A stretch of DNA of 50,361 bases from Chloroflexota bacterium (GTDB lineage: Bacteria > Chloroflexota > Limnocylindria > Limnocylindrales > CSP1-4), in NCBI GenBank assembly GCA_004297395.1, contig SCUO01000099.1:1-50361 (forward strand), in the 5' to 3' direction. Numbering within the stretch: position 1 is the first letter of the stretch; each line of letters begins with the position of its first letter. The translations under genes were made by a program, and so were the position numbers. The notes under the pieces are model-generated. The model searched no databases. It saw nothing but the letters and a program-made list of their open reading frames with translations, and was not told the DNA's origin. This document shows positions 1 through 8,014 of the stretch, in pieces.

Positions 1-1
1 G

Positions 2-67
2 GCCCAGGCCCGCGAGCTCCTCGATGCCGCCGAGGCCTGGCGCGGCCGGCCCGTGGCGGCCGGCTGA
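2..67 (+). CDS. C-terminal end of an unidentified protein (partial)
   Basis: Only the last 21 codons are present, ending in TGA at 65-67; the rest lies outside the window. The visible tail is Ala/Glu/Arg-rich (ARELLDAAEAWRGRP), looks helical, and carries no family signature. It ends 29 nt before the recombinase gene and runs in the same direction, so the two may be co-transcribed. The product cannot be named. Confidence 0.4.
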   Translation, partial: AQARELLDAAEAWRGRPVAAG

Positions 68-96
68 CGCCGGCCCGGACCGAGCCGCCGCGGACC

Positions 97-1035
97 GTGG
101 CGCCGACCTCGCTCGACCGGGCGATCGAGGACTACCTGACGTACCTCCGCGTGGAGCGCGGCCTGGCGCCGGCCACGCTCCGGGCCTACCGGGCCGACCT
201 GTCCGATTTCGCCGCCGCCCGGGGCTCGAGCCGCGACTGGGCCCGCGGCCCCGACGCGGCCGTCCGCTACCTCGCCGCCCGGACCCGCCGCGGCCGGTCG
301 GCCGATCCGGGCCTCGCCCCGACGAGCCTCAGGCGCCGGGCGGCGTCGATCCGGGGGTTCTACAAGTTCGCCTTCGGGGACGGGCTGATCCCGGTCGACA
401 TCGCCGCCCACCTCGACCTGCCGCGGATGCCGCGGCTGCTGCCCGAGACCCTGACGGTCGAGGAGGTCGAGCGGCTGCTCCAGGCGGCCGGCGGGGGCGC
501 CGACGACGACGACGCGGCCCACCTCCGGGACCGCGCGCTCCTCGAGCTGCTCTACGCGGCCGGGCTCCGGATCTCCGAGGCCCTCGGCCTCGACCGCGAG
601 GACCTGTCGCTCGACGCCGCGTTCGTCCGGGTCATCGGCAAGGGCGACAAGGAGCGGCTCGTTCCGGTGGGGGACGTCGCCCTCGAGGCGCTGGGCCGCT
701 GGATCGAGGGTCCGCGAGCCACCTCCCTGGCGCTCCACCACGTCGCTCCGGTGCGCGGCGGCCCGCTCTTCCTCGGCGACCGTGGCCGCCGGCTGGCGCG
801 GCAGCAGGCCTGGGCCGCGGTGAAGCGGGCGGCGGCCGGCGCCGGGCTCGCGGACCGGGTCAGCCCGCACACCCTGCGGCACTCGTTTGCGACCCATCTC
901 CTGGAGGGCGGCGCCGACCTCCGGATCGTCCAGGAGTTGCTCGGCCATGCGAGTATCAGCACGACGCAGCTCTACACCCATCTCACCGGGGAGCGCATCC
1001 GCGAGGTCTACGCCCGCGCCCACCCACGAGCCTGA
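97..1035 (+). CDS. xerD: Tyrosine recombinase, XerC/XerD type
   Basis: Site-specific recombinase expected to resolve chromosome dimers at dif during division. 312 aa, GTG start. The N-terminal SAM-like core-binding domain covers about residues 5-92. The catalytic domain (about 115-305) has the full active-site set: Arg158 in GLRIS, Lys182 in GKGDKER, His258 and Arg261 in HTLRHSFATH, His284 in LGHASISTTQ, and nucleophile Tyr293 in LYTH. Length matches chromosomal Xer proteins (about 300 aa), and there is no phage or integron context. A GAGGAGG immediately after its codons serves the next gene, so they probably form an operon. XerC and XerD cannot be separated with confidence; many Chloroflexota-like genomes have a single Xer. 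Confidence 0.93.
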   Translation: MAPTSLDRAIEDYLTYLRVERGLAPATLRAYRADLSDFAAARGSSRDWARGPDAAVRYLAARTRRGRSADPGLAPTSLRRRAASIRGFYKFAFGDGLIPVDIAAHLDLPRMPRLLPETLTVEEVERLLQAAGGGADDDDAAHLRDRALLELLYAAGLRISEALGLDREDLSLDAAFVRVIGKGDKERLVPVGDVALEALGRWIEGPRATSLALHHVAPVRGGPLFLGDRGRRLARQQAWAAVKRAAAGAGLADRVSPHTLRHSFATHLLEGGADLRIVQELLGHASISTTQLYTHLTGERIREVYARAHPRA

Positions 1036-1049
1036 GGAGGCACGCTGAC

Positions 1050-1721
1050 TTGCCGCGTTACGCCGACACCCTGCTCGCCGAGGGCGAGCGCATCGTCCTG
1101 CGGACCCGCCAGCACTGGTTCGCCACGATCGTCGACGGCCGCGTCCCGTGGGCCATCTTCCTGGCCAGCCTCGTCGTCCTCATCCTGACCGTGACGATGG
1201 ACCCCGGCGGGGTCCGGGACGTCGTCGGGATCGTCGTCCTCGTCGTCCTCGTCGTCTCGCTGCTGTGGCTCGCGAAGAACTACTGGAGCTGGTACGCACA
1301 GGACTACATCGTCACGAATCGCCGGGTCCTGAAGGTCGAGGGGATCATCAACAAGCGCTCGGCCGACAGCTCGCTCGAGAAGATCAACGACGCCGTCCTG
1401 GAGCAGAACCTGTTCGGCCGGATCTTCGGCTACGGCGACCTCGACATCCTGACCGCGGCCGACGTCGCCATCGACCGGTACCGGATGCTCAACAAGGCGC
1501 CGGGCTTCAAGAAGGCGATGCTCGACCAGAAGCACTCGCTCGAGACCGAGTTTGCCCACATTCCGGGTCCGCCCCTGCGGGCGCCGGGCACCGGTGGCCG
1601 GCCGATGTCGGCGGACGAGGTGACCCGCGCCCTGGGCGACCTTGCGGCCCTCCGCGACAAGGGCGCCCTGACGCCCGAGGAATACGAGCGCAAGAAGCAG
1701 GAGCTGCTCGCCCGGATCTAG
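1050..1721 (+). CDS. Membrane protein with bacterial PH (bPH2-like) domain and C-terminal SHOCT motif
   Basis: 223 aa from a TTG at 1050, chosen because GAGGAGG (1034-1040) sits 9 nt upstream and no ATG or GTG lies nearby; the same frame stays open upstream inside xerD. Two membrane segments (about 34-50 and 57-76) are followed by a PH-like domain (about 78-165) containing YIVTNRRVLKVEGIINKR and SSLEKINDAVLEQNLFGRIFG, typical of YdbS/YdbT-like bacterial PH domains. A linker leads to a SHOCT helix pair (about 188-222, LRDKGALTPEEYERKKQELL). Such proteins sit at the membrane, with the PH domain probably assembling oligomers or binding ligands. No enzymatic role is evident. Confidence 0.85.
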   Translation: MPRYADTLLAEGERIVLRTRQHWFATIVDGRVPWAIFLASLVVLILTVTMDPGGVRDVVGIVVLVVLVVSLLWLAKNYWSWYAQDYIVTNRRVLKVEGIINKRSADSSLEKINDAVLEQNLFGRIFGYGDLDILTAADVAIDRYRMLNKAPGFKKAMLDQKHSLETEFAHIPGPPLRAPGTGGRPMSADEVTRALGDLAALRDKGALTPEEYERKKQELLARI

Positions 1722-1781
1722 GGCCCTCCCTCTACCATTGGCGGACCGCTGAACCCTTCCGCCAACCGGAGTCGCTCCCGC

Positions 1782-2417
1782 ATGTTCGATCTACGGCCCG
1801 AGTTCCTGATTGCCGCCGGGCTCGTCCTGCTCGTGGCGCTGCCGTTCCATGAGTTCAGCCACGCCCTGGCCGCCTATCGCCTGGGTGACGGCACGGCGAA
1901 GCTGCTCGGGCGCCTGACCCTCAACCCGCTCGCCCATCTCGATCCCATCGGCGCGATCCTCATCCTCGTAGCCGGATTCGGCTGGGCCAAGCCCACGCCC
2001 TACAACCCGTATAACCTCCGGGGCGGCCACTACGGGGAGGCGATCGTCTCGGCGGCGGGGCCGATCTCCAACCTGGTCCTGGCCGTGGCGGCGGCGCTGC
2101 CGTTCCGCTTCATCGTGGCGACGGAGATGGACATCCCGATCCTGGTCATCGAGATCCTGTACTTCTTCGTGTCCATCAACGTCCTGCTGATGGTCTTCAA
2201 CCTCATTCCGCTGCCGCCCCTCGACGGCTCCAAGGTCCTGTACGCAGTCCTCGACCGTGAGACGGCCTTCCGGGTCCGCCCGATCCTCGACCAGTACGGC
2301 CCGATCATCCTGCTGGCCCTCATCTTCGTGCCTGGCCTCATCGGCCTGCCGTCGCCGCTGGGCATCGTCTTCGAGGTTGTGGCCGACCCGCTCACCGCGT
2401 TCCTCGTCGGGCTATGA
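1782..2417 (+). CDS. Site-2 protease family (M50) integral membrane metalloprotease
   Basis: 211 aa, ATG start. A compact S2P-like protein with zinc motif HEFSH (residues 23-27) in the first membrane helix and the second motif [10 protein letters not shown] (140-149), whose Asp148 would be the third zinc ligand. [22 protein letters not shown] between them is typical of the short bacterial M50B subgroup without PDZ or CBS domains. It should cleave substrates within the membrane; the substrate is unknown. A possible -10 (TACCAT, 1733-1738) lies 43 nt upstream. The stop overlaps the next ATG (ATGA, 2414-2417), so the HD protein is probably translationally coupled. Confidence 0.92.
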   Translation: MFDLRPEFLIAAGLVLLVALPFHEFSHALAAYRLGDGTAKLLGRLTLNPLAHLDPIGAILILVAGFGWAKPTPYNPYNLRGGHYGEAIVSAAGPISNLVLAVAAALPFRFIVATEMDIPILVIEILYFFVSINVLLMVFNLIPLPPLDGSKVLYAVLDRETAFRVRPILDQYGPIILLALIFVPGLIGLPSPLGIVFEVVADPLTAFLVGL

Positions 2418-2917
2418 GGGCCGGATCGCGGTCCTGGTGGGCCGCCAAGGTCCGGCAGTTCGGGGTGCACCTCCGGGCCCGGGTGACGGACGACGAACGG
2501 CGGGCGCTCGATGCCTGGACGACGCCGGCCCAGGCGGCCCTCTTCGACTCGATGCACGTCGCCGACCGGCGCCACGGCCTCGATGTCGTGGCAACCCTCC
2601 GTGGCGAGGGGATCCAGGACCCCGAGGTGCTCCTGGCCGGCCTCCTCCACGACGCCGCCAAGGGCGACACCGGGATCCTGGCGCGGATCATCCACTCGCT
2701 CGGCCAGGCGTGGGGCGGCTGGGCCCCGCGGATTGCCAGGCTCGTGCCGGGGATGGGGTTGTCGCTGGACCGCCTTGCGCGCCACGCCGAAGCCTCGGCC
2801 GGGATGGCGGCGGCGGCCGGCTGCTCGAACCGGACGGTCGAGCTGATCCGCTGGCAGGAGGCCCCACGTGACCCCGAGTTCGGCGAGCGCCTCCGCCTCG
2901 CCGACGAGGCCAACTGA
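2414..2917 (+). CDS. HD-domain protein, putative metal-dependent phosphohydrolase
   Basis: 167 aa, ATG overlapping the preceding stop by 4 nt. Residues His54, then His79-Asp80 in LLHDAAKGD and His124 fit the start of an HD phosphohydrolase core, with the helical spacing of the short YqeK/RelA-like HD families. No second domain is present. HD proteins of this size often hydrolyse nucleotides, but the substrate cannot be read from the sequence. It sits tightly between the M50 protease and scpA (1 nt gap), so it is co-transcribed with chromosome-segregation genes. Confidence 0.8.
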   Translation: MRAGSRSWWAAKVRQFGVHLRARVTDDERRALDAWTTPAQAALFDSMHVADRRHGLDVVATLRGEGIQDPEVLLAGLLHDAAKGDTGILARIIHSLGQAWGGWAPRIARLVPGMGLSLDRLARHAEASAGMAAAAGCSNRTVELIRWQEAPRDPEFGERLRLADEAN

Positions 2918-2918
2918 G

Positions 2919-3848
2919 ATGACCGACGCGCTCGGCCTCGCCCCGACGAACGGGCACGCTCCGCCCGAATCGACCGGCCGGCCCGTGGCGCTCGGGCCCG
3001 GTGTCCGGTTCGGCGCGGGGCGACGGCCGGAGCAGGCGACCCGGGTCAGCTTCGAGGACTGGGAAGGCCCGCTGGGGCTGCTGCTGTCGCTCATCGAGGC
3101 CCGCCGGCTCGATGTCCTGAGCGTGCCCCTCGGAGCCCTGGCCGAGGCGTATCTCGATGCCCTCGCCGGCCTCGAGGACGACCGGATCGGCAACATCAGC
3201 TCGTTCGTCGCGGTCGCCAGCCAGCTCATTCTCATCAAGAGCCGGGCGATCCTGCCCCGCCGCCCGGAGCCGGGCGAGCCGGGCGAGCTGCCCGACGAGG
3301 GACCGGATCCCGAGGCTGCCCTGCGGGCGCGGCTGCTGCTCTACAAGGCCTATCGGGACGCCGGCGCGGGGCTCCAGGCAATCGCCATCGAGCGGCTGGG
3401 GTTGTTCCGGCGCGAGCCCGCCGCCGCCCAGGCAGCGGCGATCGCCGGCGCCCGGGCCCCGGACGCCCCGCCGCTGCCGGTGGCCACGCTCGTCCGGGCC
3501 CTCGACGGCCTCGTCCGGATCATCGCCCCACCCGAGCCGCCGCCCGAGACGATCGCCCGGACGGTAACCCTGACCCAGCGCGCGGCGATCATCCGTGCCG
3601 CGCTCCGGGGGGCCCCGTCGGTCATCCTCCAGGAGCTCCTCGCCGGGGTCCGCGACCGGGTCGTGGTCGCGGTCACGTTCCTGGCGATGCTCGAGCTCAT
3701 GAAGCGCCGCGAGATCGTCGTCGAGCAGGCCAACCCGTTCGGGCCGATCGTGGCCCGCCGGACGACGGCCGCCGAGCGTGCGGCCGGCGGCGTGACGGCT
3801 GTCGACGATGACGCGCCGCTCGACGAATCGCTGGCCTCGTTCCGATGA
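2919..3848 (+). CDS. scpA: Segregation and condensation protein A
   Basis: Kleisin subunit of the Smc-ScpAB condensin, bridging Smc heads during chromosome segregation. 309 aa from the ATG at 2919, 1 nt after the HD stop; an in-frame GTG at 2868 would lie inside the HD gene and lacks a ribosome site. About 40 poorly conserved residues precede the kleisin N-terminus (VSFEDWEGPLGLLLSLIEAR, then ISSFVAVASQLILIKSRAIL). The C-terminal winged helix carries VAVTFLAMLELMKRREIVVEQ. The middle is Pro/Ala-rich, as usual in GC-rich genomes. The stop overlaps the scpB start (ATGA), the classical scpAB arrangement. Confidence 0.95.
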   Translation: MTDALGLAPTNGHAPPESTGRPVALGPGVRFGAGRRPEQATRVSFEDWEGPLGLLLSLIEARRLDVLSVPLGALAEAYLDALAGLEDDRIGNISSFVAVASQLILIKSRAILPRRPEPGEPGELPDEGPDPEAALRARLLLYKAYRDAGAGLQAIAIERLGLFRREPAAAQAAAIAGARAPDAPPLPVATLVRALDGLVRIIAPPEPPPETIARTVTLTQRAAIIRAALRGAPSVILQELLAGVRDRVVVAVTFLAMLELMKRREIVVEQANPFGPIVARRTTAAERAAGGVTAVDDDAPLDESLASFR

Positions 3849-4558
3849 CCGTCGATCCAGAGCGGTCCGTCGAGGTCGAGGCGCCGCCCGATGGGGCGGG
3901 GGAGCAGCACCCGGCGACGACGCCGCTCGAACTCACCGAGACCGCCCTCGAAGCCCTCCTCTTCGTCGCCGAGCGGCCCCTCTCGCGGCGCGAGATCGCG
4001 ACCGTCTTCGTCGCCGACCGGGCGGACGTCGATGCCCGGCTCGGCGACCTCGAGGTCAGCCTCCGGGAGCGCGGCATCCGGCTCCTCCTGTCGGGTGATC
4101 GCGTCGAGCTCGTCACTTCGCCCGAGGCCGGCGCCGCGATCGCCCGGTATGTCGGCACGGACGCCATCCGGCTCACCCCGGCATCGCTCGAGACGCTCGC
4201 CATCGTGGCCTACCGCCAGCCGGTCACGAAGTCGGCCGTCGAGCGGATCCGGGGCGTCGATTCGGACTACAGCCTCCGGAGCCTCGTCCATCGCCGGCTG
4301 GTCGTGGAGCTCGGCCGCGCCGATGCCCCGGGCCGGCCGATCCTCTACGGCACCGGCTTCGACTTCCTCGAGCGCTTCGGGTTGACGTCCCTCGATGAGC
4401 TCCCGGTCCTCGATGCCGAGGTGGCCGGGCGGCTCGCCGCGACTGACCGATCCGGGGACATGGGGGGCGAGGGTGCCGGTGAAGGCGCCGGGGCGACCAC
4501 CGAATCCGGCGATGCGGTCCAGCCGTCGCTCGGGCTGGACCTGCCCGACGATGCCTGA
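3845..4558 (+). CDS. scpB: Segregation and condensation protein B
   Basis: Partner of ScpA in the Smc complex; it dimerises and binds the middle of the kleisin. 237 aa, ATG overlapping scpA by 4 nt. Tandem winged helices are visible: TALEALLFVAERPLSRREI (about 34-52) and ASLETLAIVAYRQPVTKSAV (about 117-136) followed by IRGVDSDYSLRSLVHRRLV, all ScpB hallmarks, then LYGTGFDFLERFGL near the end of the fold. A Gly/Glu-rich tail of about 45 residues follows. The last 8 nt overlap the next gene. Confidence 0.95.
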   Translation: MTVDPERSVEVEAPPDGAGEQHPATTPLELTETALEALLFVAERPLSRREIATVFVADRADVDARLGDLEVSLRERGIRLLLSGDRVELVTSPEAGAAIARYVGTDAIRLTPASLETLAIVAYRQPVTKSAVERIRGVDSDYSLRSLVHRRLVVELGRADAPGRPILYGTGFDFLERFGLTSLDELPVLDAEVAGRLAATDRSGDMGGEGAGEGAGATTESGDAVQPSLGLDLPDDA

Positions 4559-5495
4559 GGAGCGGCTCCAGAAGATCCTCGCGGCCGCCGGCGTCGCGTC
4601 GCGGCGGGCGAGCGAGGGGCTCATCGCCGCCGGGCGCGTCCGGGTCGATGGTCGAGTGGCGACGCTCGGCGAGCAGGTGGACCCGGCGCGCGTGCGCATC
4701 GAGGTCGATGGGCTGCCGGTCGGCGTCGGCGCGGCCCGGGCCTACGTGGCGCTCCACAAGCCGGTCGGCGTGACCTCGACCACCCGCGACCGCCACGCCG
4801 AGGCGACCGTCCTCGACTACCTGCCGACGGCGCTCGTGCCCGATGGCGCCCGCCTCTACCCGGTTGGGCGGCTCGATCTCGACAGCGAGGGCCTGATCCT
4901 CCTCACCAACGACGGCGAGTGGGCCGAGCGGGTCCTCCACCCGCGGTTCGGGGTCCAGCGGGAGTACGCGGTCGGGGTCGCAGTGCCCCTCGACCACGCC
5001 CAGGCCCGGGCCCTCCGGGAAGGCATCCGCCTCGAGGAGGGTCTCGCGACGCTCGACGCGCCGCTCCGCCCGGCTACGGCGCTCGAGACCCGCAACCTCG
5101 TGGGGCTCCTGCAGCCCCCACCCGCTCCGGACCTGACCTGGTACCGGGCGGTCCTGGCCCAGGGCTGGAAGCGCCAGCTCCGGCGGATGTTCGGGGCCGT
5201 CGGGGCCCCGATCGAGCGGCTCGTCCGGGTCCGGATCGGAGCGGTCCGCCTCGACGGGCTCGTATCGGGCCGGGCGCGGCTGCTCAAGGCGCCCGAGATC
5301 CGCAGCCTCGGGGCCGGAACCGTCGCACCCGCCGGCGGTCGGGGATCGCCGAAGGCCCGCGGCCAGCAGGGGTCGCCTGATCAGGCCCGCCCACGCTCGG
5401 CGCGGCCGAACCCGTCGCGGCCGAACCCGTCGCGCCCTCCGGGTCCTTCGCACCCCTCGCGCCCCCGGGGGGCCTCGTCCCGCCGGCGTCCCTGA
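4551..5495 (+). CDS. rluB: RluB-type pseudouridine synthase (RsuA/RluB/E/F family) with basic repeat tail
   Basis: Isomerises uridine to pseudouridine in rRNA, probably 23S. 314 aa from the ATG at 4551, which overlaps scpB by 8 nt. An S4 RNA-binding domain (ERLQKILAAAGVASRRASEG, about 4-55) precedes the catalytic domain with KPVGVTSTTRD (70-80) and GRLDLDSEGLILLTNDG (106-122), Asp109 being the expected nucleophile. WKRQLRRMFGAVG near the end is family-typical. Residues about 255-314 form a disordered Arg/Pro/Ser tail with tandem RPNPS units, beyond the usual family length. scpA-scpB-rluB is a widespread gene order. RluB rather than RsuA is favoured by this context. Confidence 0.92.
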   Translation: MPEERLQKILAAAGVASRRASEGLIAAGRVRVDGRVATLGEQVDPARVRIEVDGLPVGVGAARAYVALHKPVGVTSTTRDRHAEATVLDYLPTALVPDGARLYPVGRLDLDSEGLILLTNDGEWAERVLHPRFGVQREYAVGVAVPLDHAQARALREGIRLEEGLATLDAPLRPATALETRNLVGLLQPPPAPDLTWYRAVLAQGWKRQLRRMFGAVGAPIERLVRVRIGAVRLDGLVSGRARLLKAPEIRSLGAGTVAPAGGRGSPKARGQQGSPDQARPRSARPNPSRPNPSRPPGPSHPSRPRGASSRRRP

Positions 5496-5524
5496 CCGAT
5501 CGTCGGTCGATTCCGCGAAACCCC

Positions 5525-5552
5525 TTGACACGGAATTCCTCGGTTGTAGAAT
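5525..5552 (+). promoter_or_regulatory. Near-consensus sigma70 promoter
   Basis: TTGACA (5525-5530), a 16-nt spacer and TAGAAT (5547-5552) match the primary sigma factor consensus at 11 of 12 positions. This is the best promoter in the window and drives the membrane protein at 5590 and probably the TetR gene. The -10 is buried in a palindrome (separate entry). Confidence 0.8.
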
Positions 5553-5570
5553 TCTACACACGTAGAATTC
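5545..5570. promoter_or_regulatory. Palindromic operator with a second half-site, likely TetR-family
   Basis: A perfect 14-bp palindrome (TGTAGAATTCTACA, 5545-5558) covers the -10 element, and GTAGAATTC recurs at 5562-5570, 16 bp from the first copy. A repressor bound here would block RNA polymerase. The TetR-family gene about 1 kb downstream is the natural candidate; that link is inference from position. Confidence 0.65.
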
Positions 5571-5589
5571 GTAGTCGAGGGAGACAGAC

Positions 5590-6576
5590 ATGGAACGAGA
5601 CAAGCTGGAGCCATGGCTTCGACCGATCGTCGGGGGACTCGTGGTCCTGGTGACGCTCCTGGTCGTCGTCGGGCTGGCGATCCGGGAGCCGCGCCCGCAT
5701 GACATCCCGGTCGGTCTCAGTGGCCCGCCTGCGGCCGTCGATCCGCTGGTCGCCGGGTTCGGCCAGAACGCGCCCGGCGCCTTTGCCTTCAGCACCTACG
5801 CCTCCGAGGCCGAGGCGCGGGCGGCTATCGAGAGCCGCGATGTCGTCGGGGCGCTCGTCGTCGGGCAGGCGGGACCGCGCCTCGTCATCGCCGCGGGCGC
5901 CGGCGAGGCGATCACCGGTGCCGTGAGCGGCGCCTTCTCGGCGGCATTCGATGCGCAGGGTACCGAGTTGGCCGTCGAGGTCGTGAACCCGCTCCCGGCC
6001 GGCGATGCCCACGGCATCGTGCTGTTCTTCCTCGTCCTCGCGACGGCCATCGCCTCGGTCGTGGCGGGCGCCGCAGCGACCCTGGGTCGACCCGGCCGGG
6101 GTTGGGGATCGGACACGCTCCTCCTGGCGACGTTCGCGGTCTCGGCCGGGGTCGCCGGGGTGGCAACGGCCGCCTGGCTCGCCGATGGCTACGGCGATGG
6201 CGTCTGGGCCGCGATGGCCGTGGCCGCCCTCCTGGCGCTCGCGGTGAGCCTCGTCGCCGGTGCGGCCGCGCGCTGGCTGGGTGCCGGCGGCGTGGCCCTG
6301 GCGGCCGCGGTCGTCGTCCTCCTCGGGCTCGTTTCGTCGGGCGGACCCCTGGGCAGCGCATTCCTGCCGGACGCGTACCGCGCGATCGCCCCGTGGCTGC
6401 CGGTCGGCCCGGCCGTCGACGCGATGCGCGGCGCCCTGGCCTTCGGCAATGCCGGCCTCATCGCGCCGGTCGCTGTCCTCGTCGGCTGGGCCGCGATCGG
6501 GATCATCGGCCTCGTCGCGGCCGAGGCCGCCCGGCGTCCCGTCGCCGAGCGTCCCGGCGTCGTCGCGGTCGCGTAG
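5590..6576 (+). CDS. Multi-pass membrane protein, ABC-2 permease/YhgE-like architecture
   Basis: 328 aa, ATG preceded by GAGGGAG (5577-5583). One N-terminal membrane helix (about 13-31) is followed by a roughly 110-residue extracytoplasmic domain (PRPHDIPVGLSGPP ... LPAGDAHG) and five or six hydrophobic helices. This is the layout of ABC-2 permeases and of YhgE/DUF3533 proteins; the phrase PVGLSGPPAAVDP is reminiscent of the latter. It is not a full ABC-2 match by eye. It stands first in an operator-controlled unit with a TetR regulator and lies near a separate ABC pair, so a role in export or envelope stress is plausible but unproven. Confidence 0.6.
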   Translation: MERDKLEPWLRPIVGGLVVLVTLLVVVGLAIREPRPHDIPVGLSGPPAAVDPLVAGFGQNAPGAFAFSTYASEAEARAAIESRDVVGALVVGQAGPRLVIAAGAGEAITGAVSGAFSAAFDAQGTELAVEVVNPLPAGDAHGIVLFFLVLATAIASVVAGAAATLGRPGRGWGSDTLLLATFAVSAGVAGVATAAWLADGYGDGVWAAMAVAALLALAVSLVAGAAARWLGAGGVALAAAVVVLLGLVSSGGPLGSAFLPDAYRAIAPWLPVGPAVDAMRGALAFGNAGLIAPVAVLVGWAAIGIIGLVAAEAARRPVAERPGVVAVA

Positions 6577-6579
6577 TCT
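6574..6579 (+). promoter_or_regulatory. -10 element placing transcription start at the tetR start codon
   Basis: TAGTCT, partly made of the upstream gene's TAG stop, ends 6 nt before the GTG of the regulator. No Shine-Dalgarno sequence is present, so a leaderless message is likely. Confidence 0.45.
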
Positions 6580-6585
6580 GCGGTC

Positions 6586-7173
6586 GTGGCGCGCACCGGA
6601 CGTCGACCCGGCACCAGCGGCAGCCGCGAGCGGATCCTCGCGGCTGCCCGGGCCGAGTTCGCGTCGCGGGGCTATGACGCGGCAACGATCCGGGGCATCG
6701 CCGCCGTCGCCGAGGTGGACCCGGGGCTCGTCCGCCACTACTTCGGCTCCAAGGAGCACCTGTTCGTCGTCGCGCTCGAGTTCCCGGTGGACCCGGCAGA
6801 GTTCGTGCCCCGGCTCCTGGAACCCGGGATCGAGGGGCTCGGCGAACGGATCACAACCTTCTTCCTGGTGGCTTGGGACGCGCCCGGCGGGCGGCCGTTC
6901 CTGGGACTGCTCCGCTCGGTCGCCTCGAACGAGCAGGCGGCCGAGGCGCTCCGTCAGTTCGTCACCCGCGAGGTCCTCGAGCGGCTGGCGGCGATCCTCG
7001 TTCTCGACCGGCCGCAGCTCCGCGCAGCGCTCGCCGGCAGCCACCTCATCGGCCTCGCGATGGCCCGCTACGTGATCCGGATCGAGCCGATCGTCTCCGC
7101 CAGCCGCGAGGAGCTGTCACGTGCCGTCGGGCCGAGCATCCAGCGCTACTTCGACGGTCCCGTTCCGATCTGA
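6586..7173 (+). CDS. TetR/AcrR family transcriptional regulator
   Basis: 195 aa, GTG start. The N-terminal helix-turn-helix (about 14-60) reads RERILAAARAEFASRGYDAATIRGIAAVAEVDPGLVRHYFGSKEHLF, written here in sections only for recognition: ILAAARAEFASRGY, then TIRGIAAVAEVDPGLVRHYF. The ligand-binding C-terminal domain (about 75-185) is of the type often seen next to ABC export genes. It starts 9 nt after the membrane protein and lies upstream of the ABC pair. It probably represses the promoter at 5525 through the palindrome there. The inducer is unknown. Confidence 0.9.
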   Translation: MARTGRRPGTSGSRERILAAARAEFASRGYDAATIRGIAAVAEVDPGLVRHYFGSKEHLFVVALEFPVDPAEFVPRLLEPGIEGLGERITTFFLVAWDAPGGRPFLGLLRSVASNEQAAEALRQFVTREVLERLAAILVLDRPQLRAALAGSHLIGLAMARYVIRIEPIVSASREELSRAVGPSIQRYFDGPVPI

Positions 7174-7238
7174 GCGGCTCACGACCGCCTCACAGCCCCT
7201 CCCTGCAGGACGTGGCCGCGGCGGCGGAGGCGCAGCGG

Positions 7239-7244
7239 TATCGT
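7239..7244 (+). promoter_or_regulatory. -10 element for leaderless ABC ATPase transcript
   Basis: TATCGT lies 8 nt before the ATG at 7253, with no Shine-Dalgarno sequence between. This supports ATG 7253 over the longer open frame that begins inside the tetR gene. Confidence 0.5.
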
Positions 7245-7252
7245 TGGCGTCG

Positions 7253-8014
7253 ATGCATCCGAGCGGGCCCGCTCCCGCCGTCGAAGCGCTCGACCTCCGC
7301 AAGGCCTTCGAGCGGATCCACGCCGTCGATGGCGTCGATCTCGACCTCCGGCCGGGCCGGATCTACGGCCTGCTCGGCCCGAACGGGTCGGGCAAGACGA
7401 CGCTCATCCGGCTCCTGGCCGGCCTTTCGAAGGCGACCTCAGGCGAGGCCCGGATCCTCGGCACAAGGATGCCGTCGCGGCCGATGCTCGGCCGGATCGG
7501 CTACATGCCGCAGTCCGAGGCCCTCTACCCGGACCTGTCGGTGGCCGAGAACCTCGGCTTCTTCGCGGCTCTCCAGGGGGCCCGCACGCGGGCCGCCATC
7601 GACCGCGTCCTCGAGCTCGTCGAGCTGTCCGACCGGAAGGGCAGCCCGGTCCTGGAGCTCTCGGGCGGCATGCGTCGGCGGCTGTCGCTGGCCTGCACCC
7701 TCGTCCACGAGCCGCCGATCATCTTCCTCGACGAGCCGACGGTCGGCGTGGACCCGGCCCTTCGGGTCCAGTTCTGGGCCCACTTTCGGCGCCTCGCTGC
7801 GGCCGGCGCCACGATCCTCGTCGCGAGCCACGTGATGGACGAAGCCGACCGCTGCGATGAGCTGCTGTTCATCCGGGCGGGCAAGGTCATCGCCGAGGGC
7901 ACCGGCGCGGAGCTCCGGGCGAAGGCCAAGACCGACAACCTCGAGACCGCATTTCTCCAGTTCGCGGGGCTCGATGCCGAGGGCCGGCCGGTCGATGGGA
8001 GTCCCGCCCAATGA
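7253..8014 (+). CDS. ABC transporter ATP-binding protein
   Basis: 253 aa, start at ATG 7253 (a longer in-frame extension would overlap tetR). Complete nucleotide-binding domain: Walker A GPNGSGKTT (42-50), Q-loop Gln87 in YMPQSEALYP, signature LSGGM (136-140), Walker B IIFLDEP (156-162), H-loop His193 in VASHVMDEADRCDEL. The pattern fits the drug-export/DrrA-NodI group that powers ABC-2 permeases. It couples by ATGA overlap to the permease gene that follows, so the two form one exporter. The substrate is unknown. Confidence 0.94.
   Translation: MHPSGPAPAVEALDLRKAFERIHAVDGVDLDLRPGRIYGLLGPNGSGKTTLIRLLAGLSKATSGEARILGTRMPSRPMLGRIGYMPQSEALYPDLSVAENLGFFAALQGARTRAAIDRVLELVELSDRKGSPVLELSGGMRRRLSLACTLVHEPPIIFLDEPTVGVDPALRVQFWAHFRRLAAAGATILVASHVMDEADRCDELLFIRAGKVIAEGTGAELRAKAKTDNLETAFLQFAGLDAEGRPVDGSPAQ

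Noticed and set aside
97-1035. Xer gene considered as a mobile-element integrase
   Set aside because: Size and motifs match chromosomal Xer, and the neighbours are housekeeping genes with no att repeats.
24-1049. Long 5' extension of the PH/SHOCT protein frame
   Set aside because: The extension overlaps xerD in another frame and is Arg/Pro/Gly-rich; the ribosome site at 1034-1040 marks TTG 1050 as the start.
7121-7252. Upstream extension of the ABC ATPase frame
   Set aside because: It overlaps the TetR gene end and lacks conservation; the -10 at 7239 supports ATG 7253.
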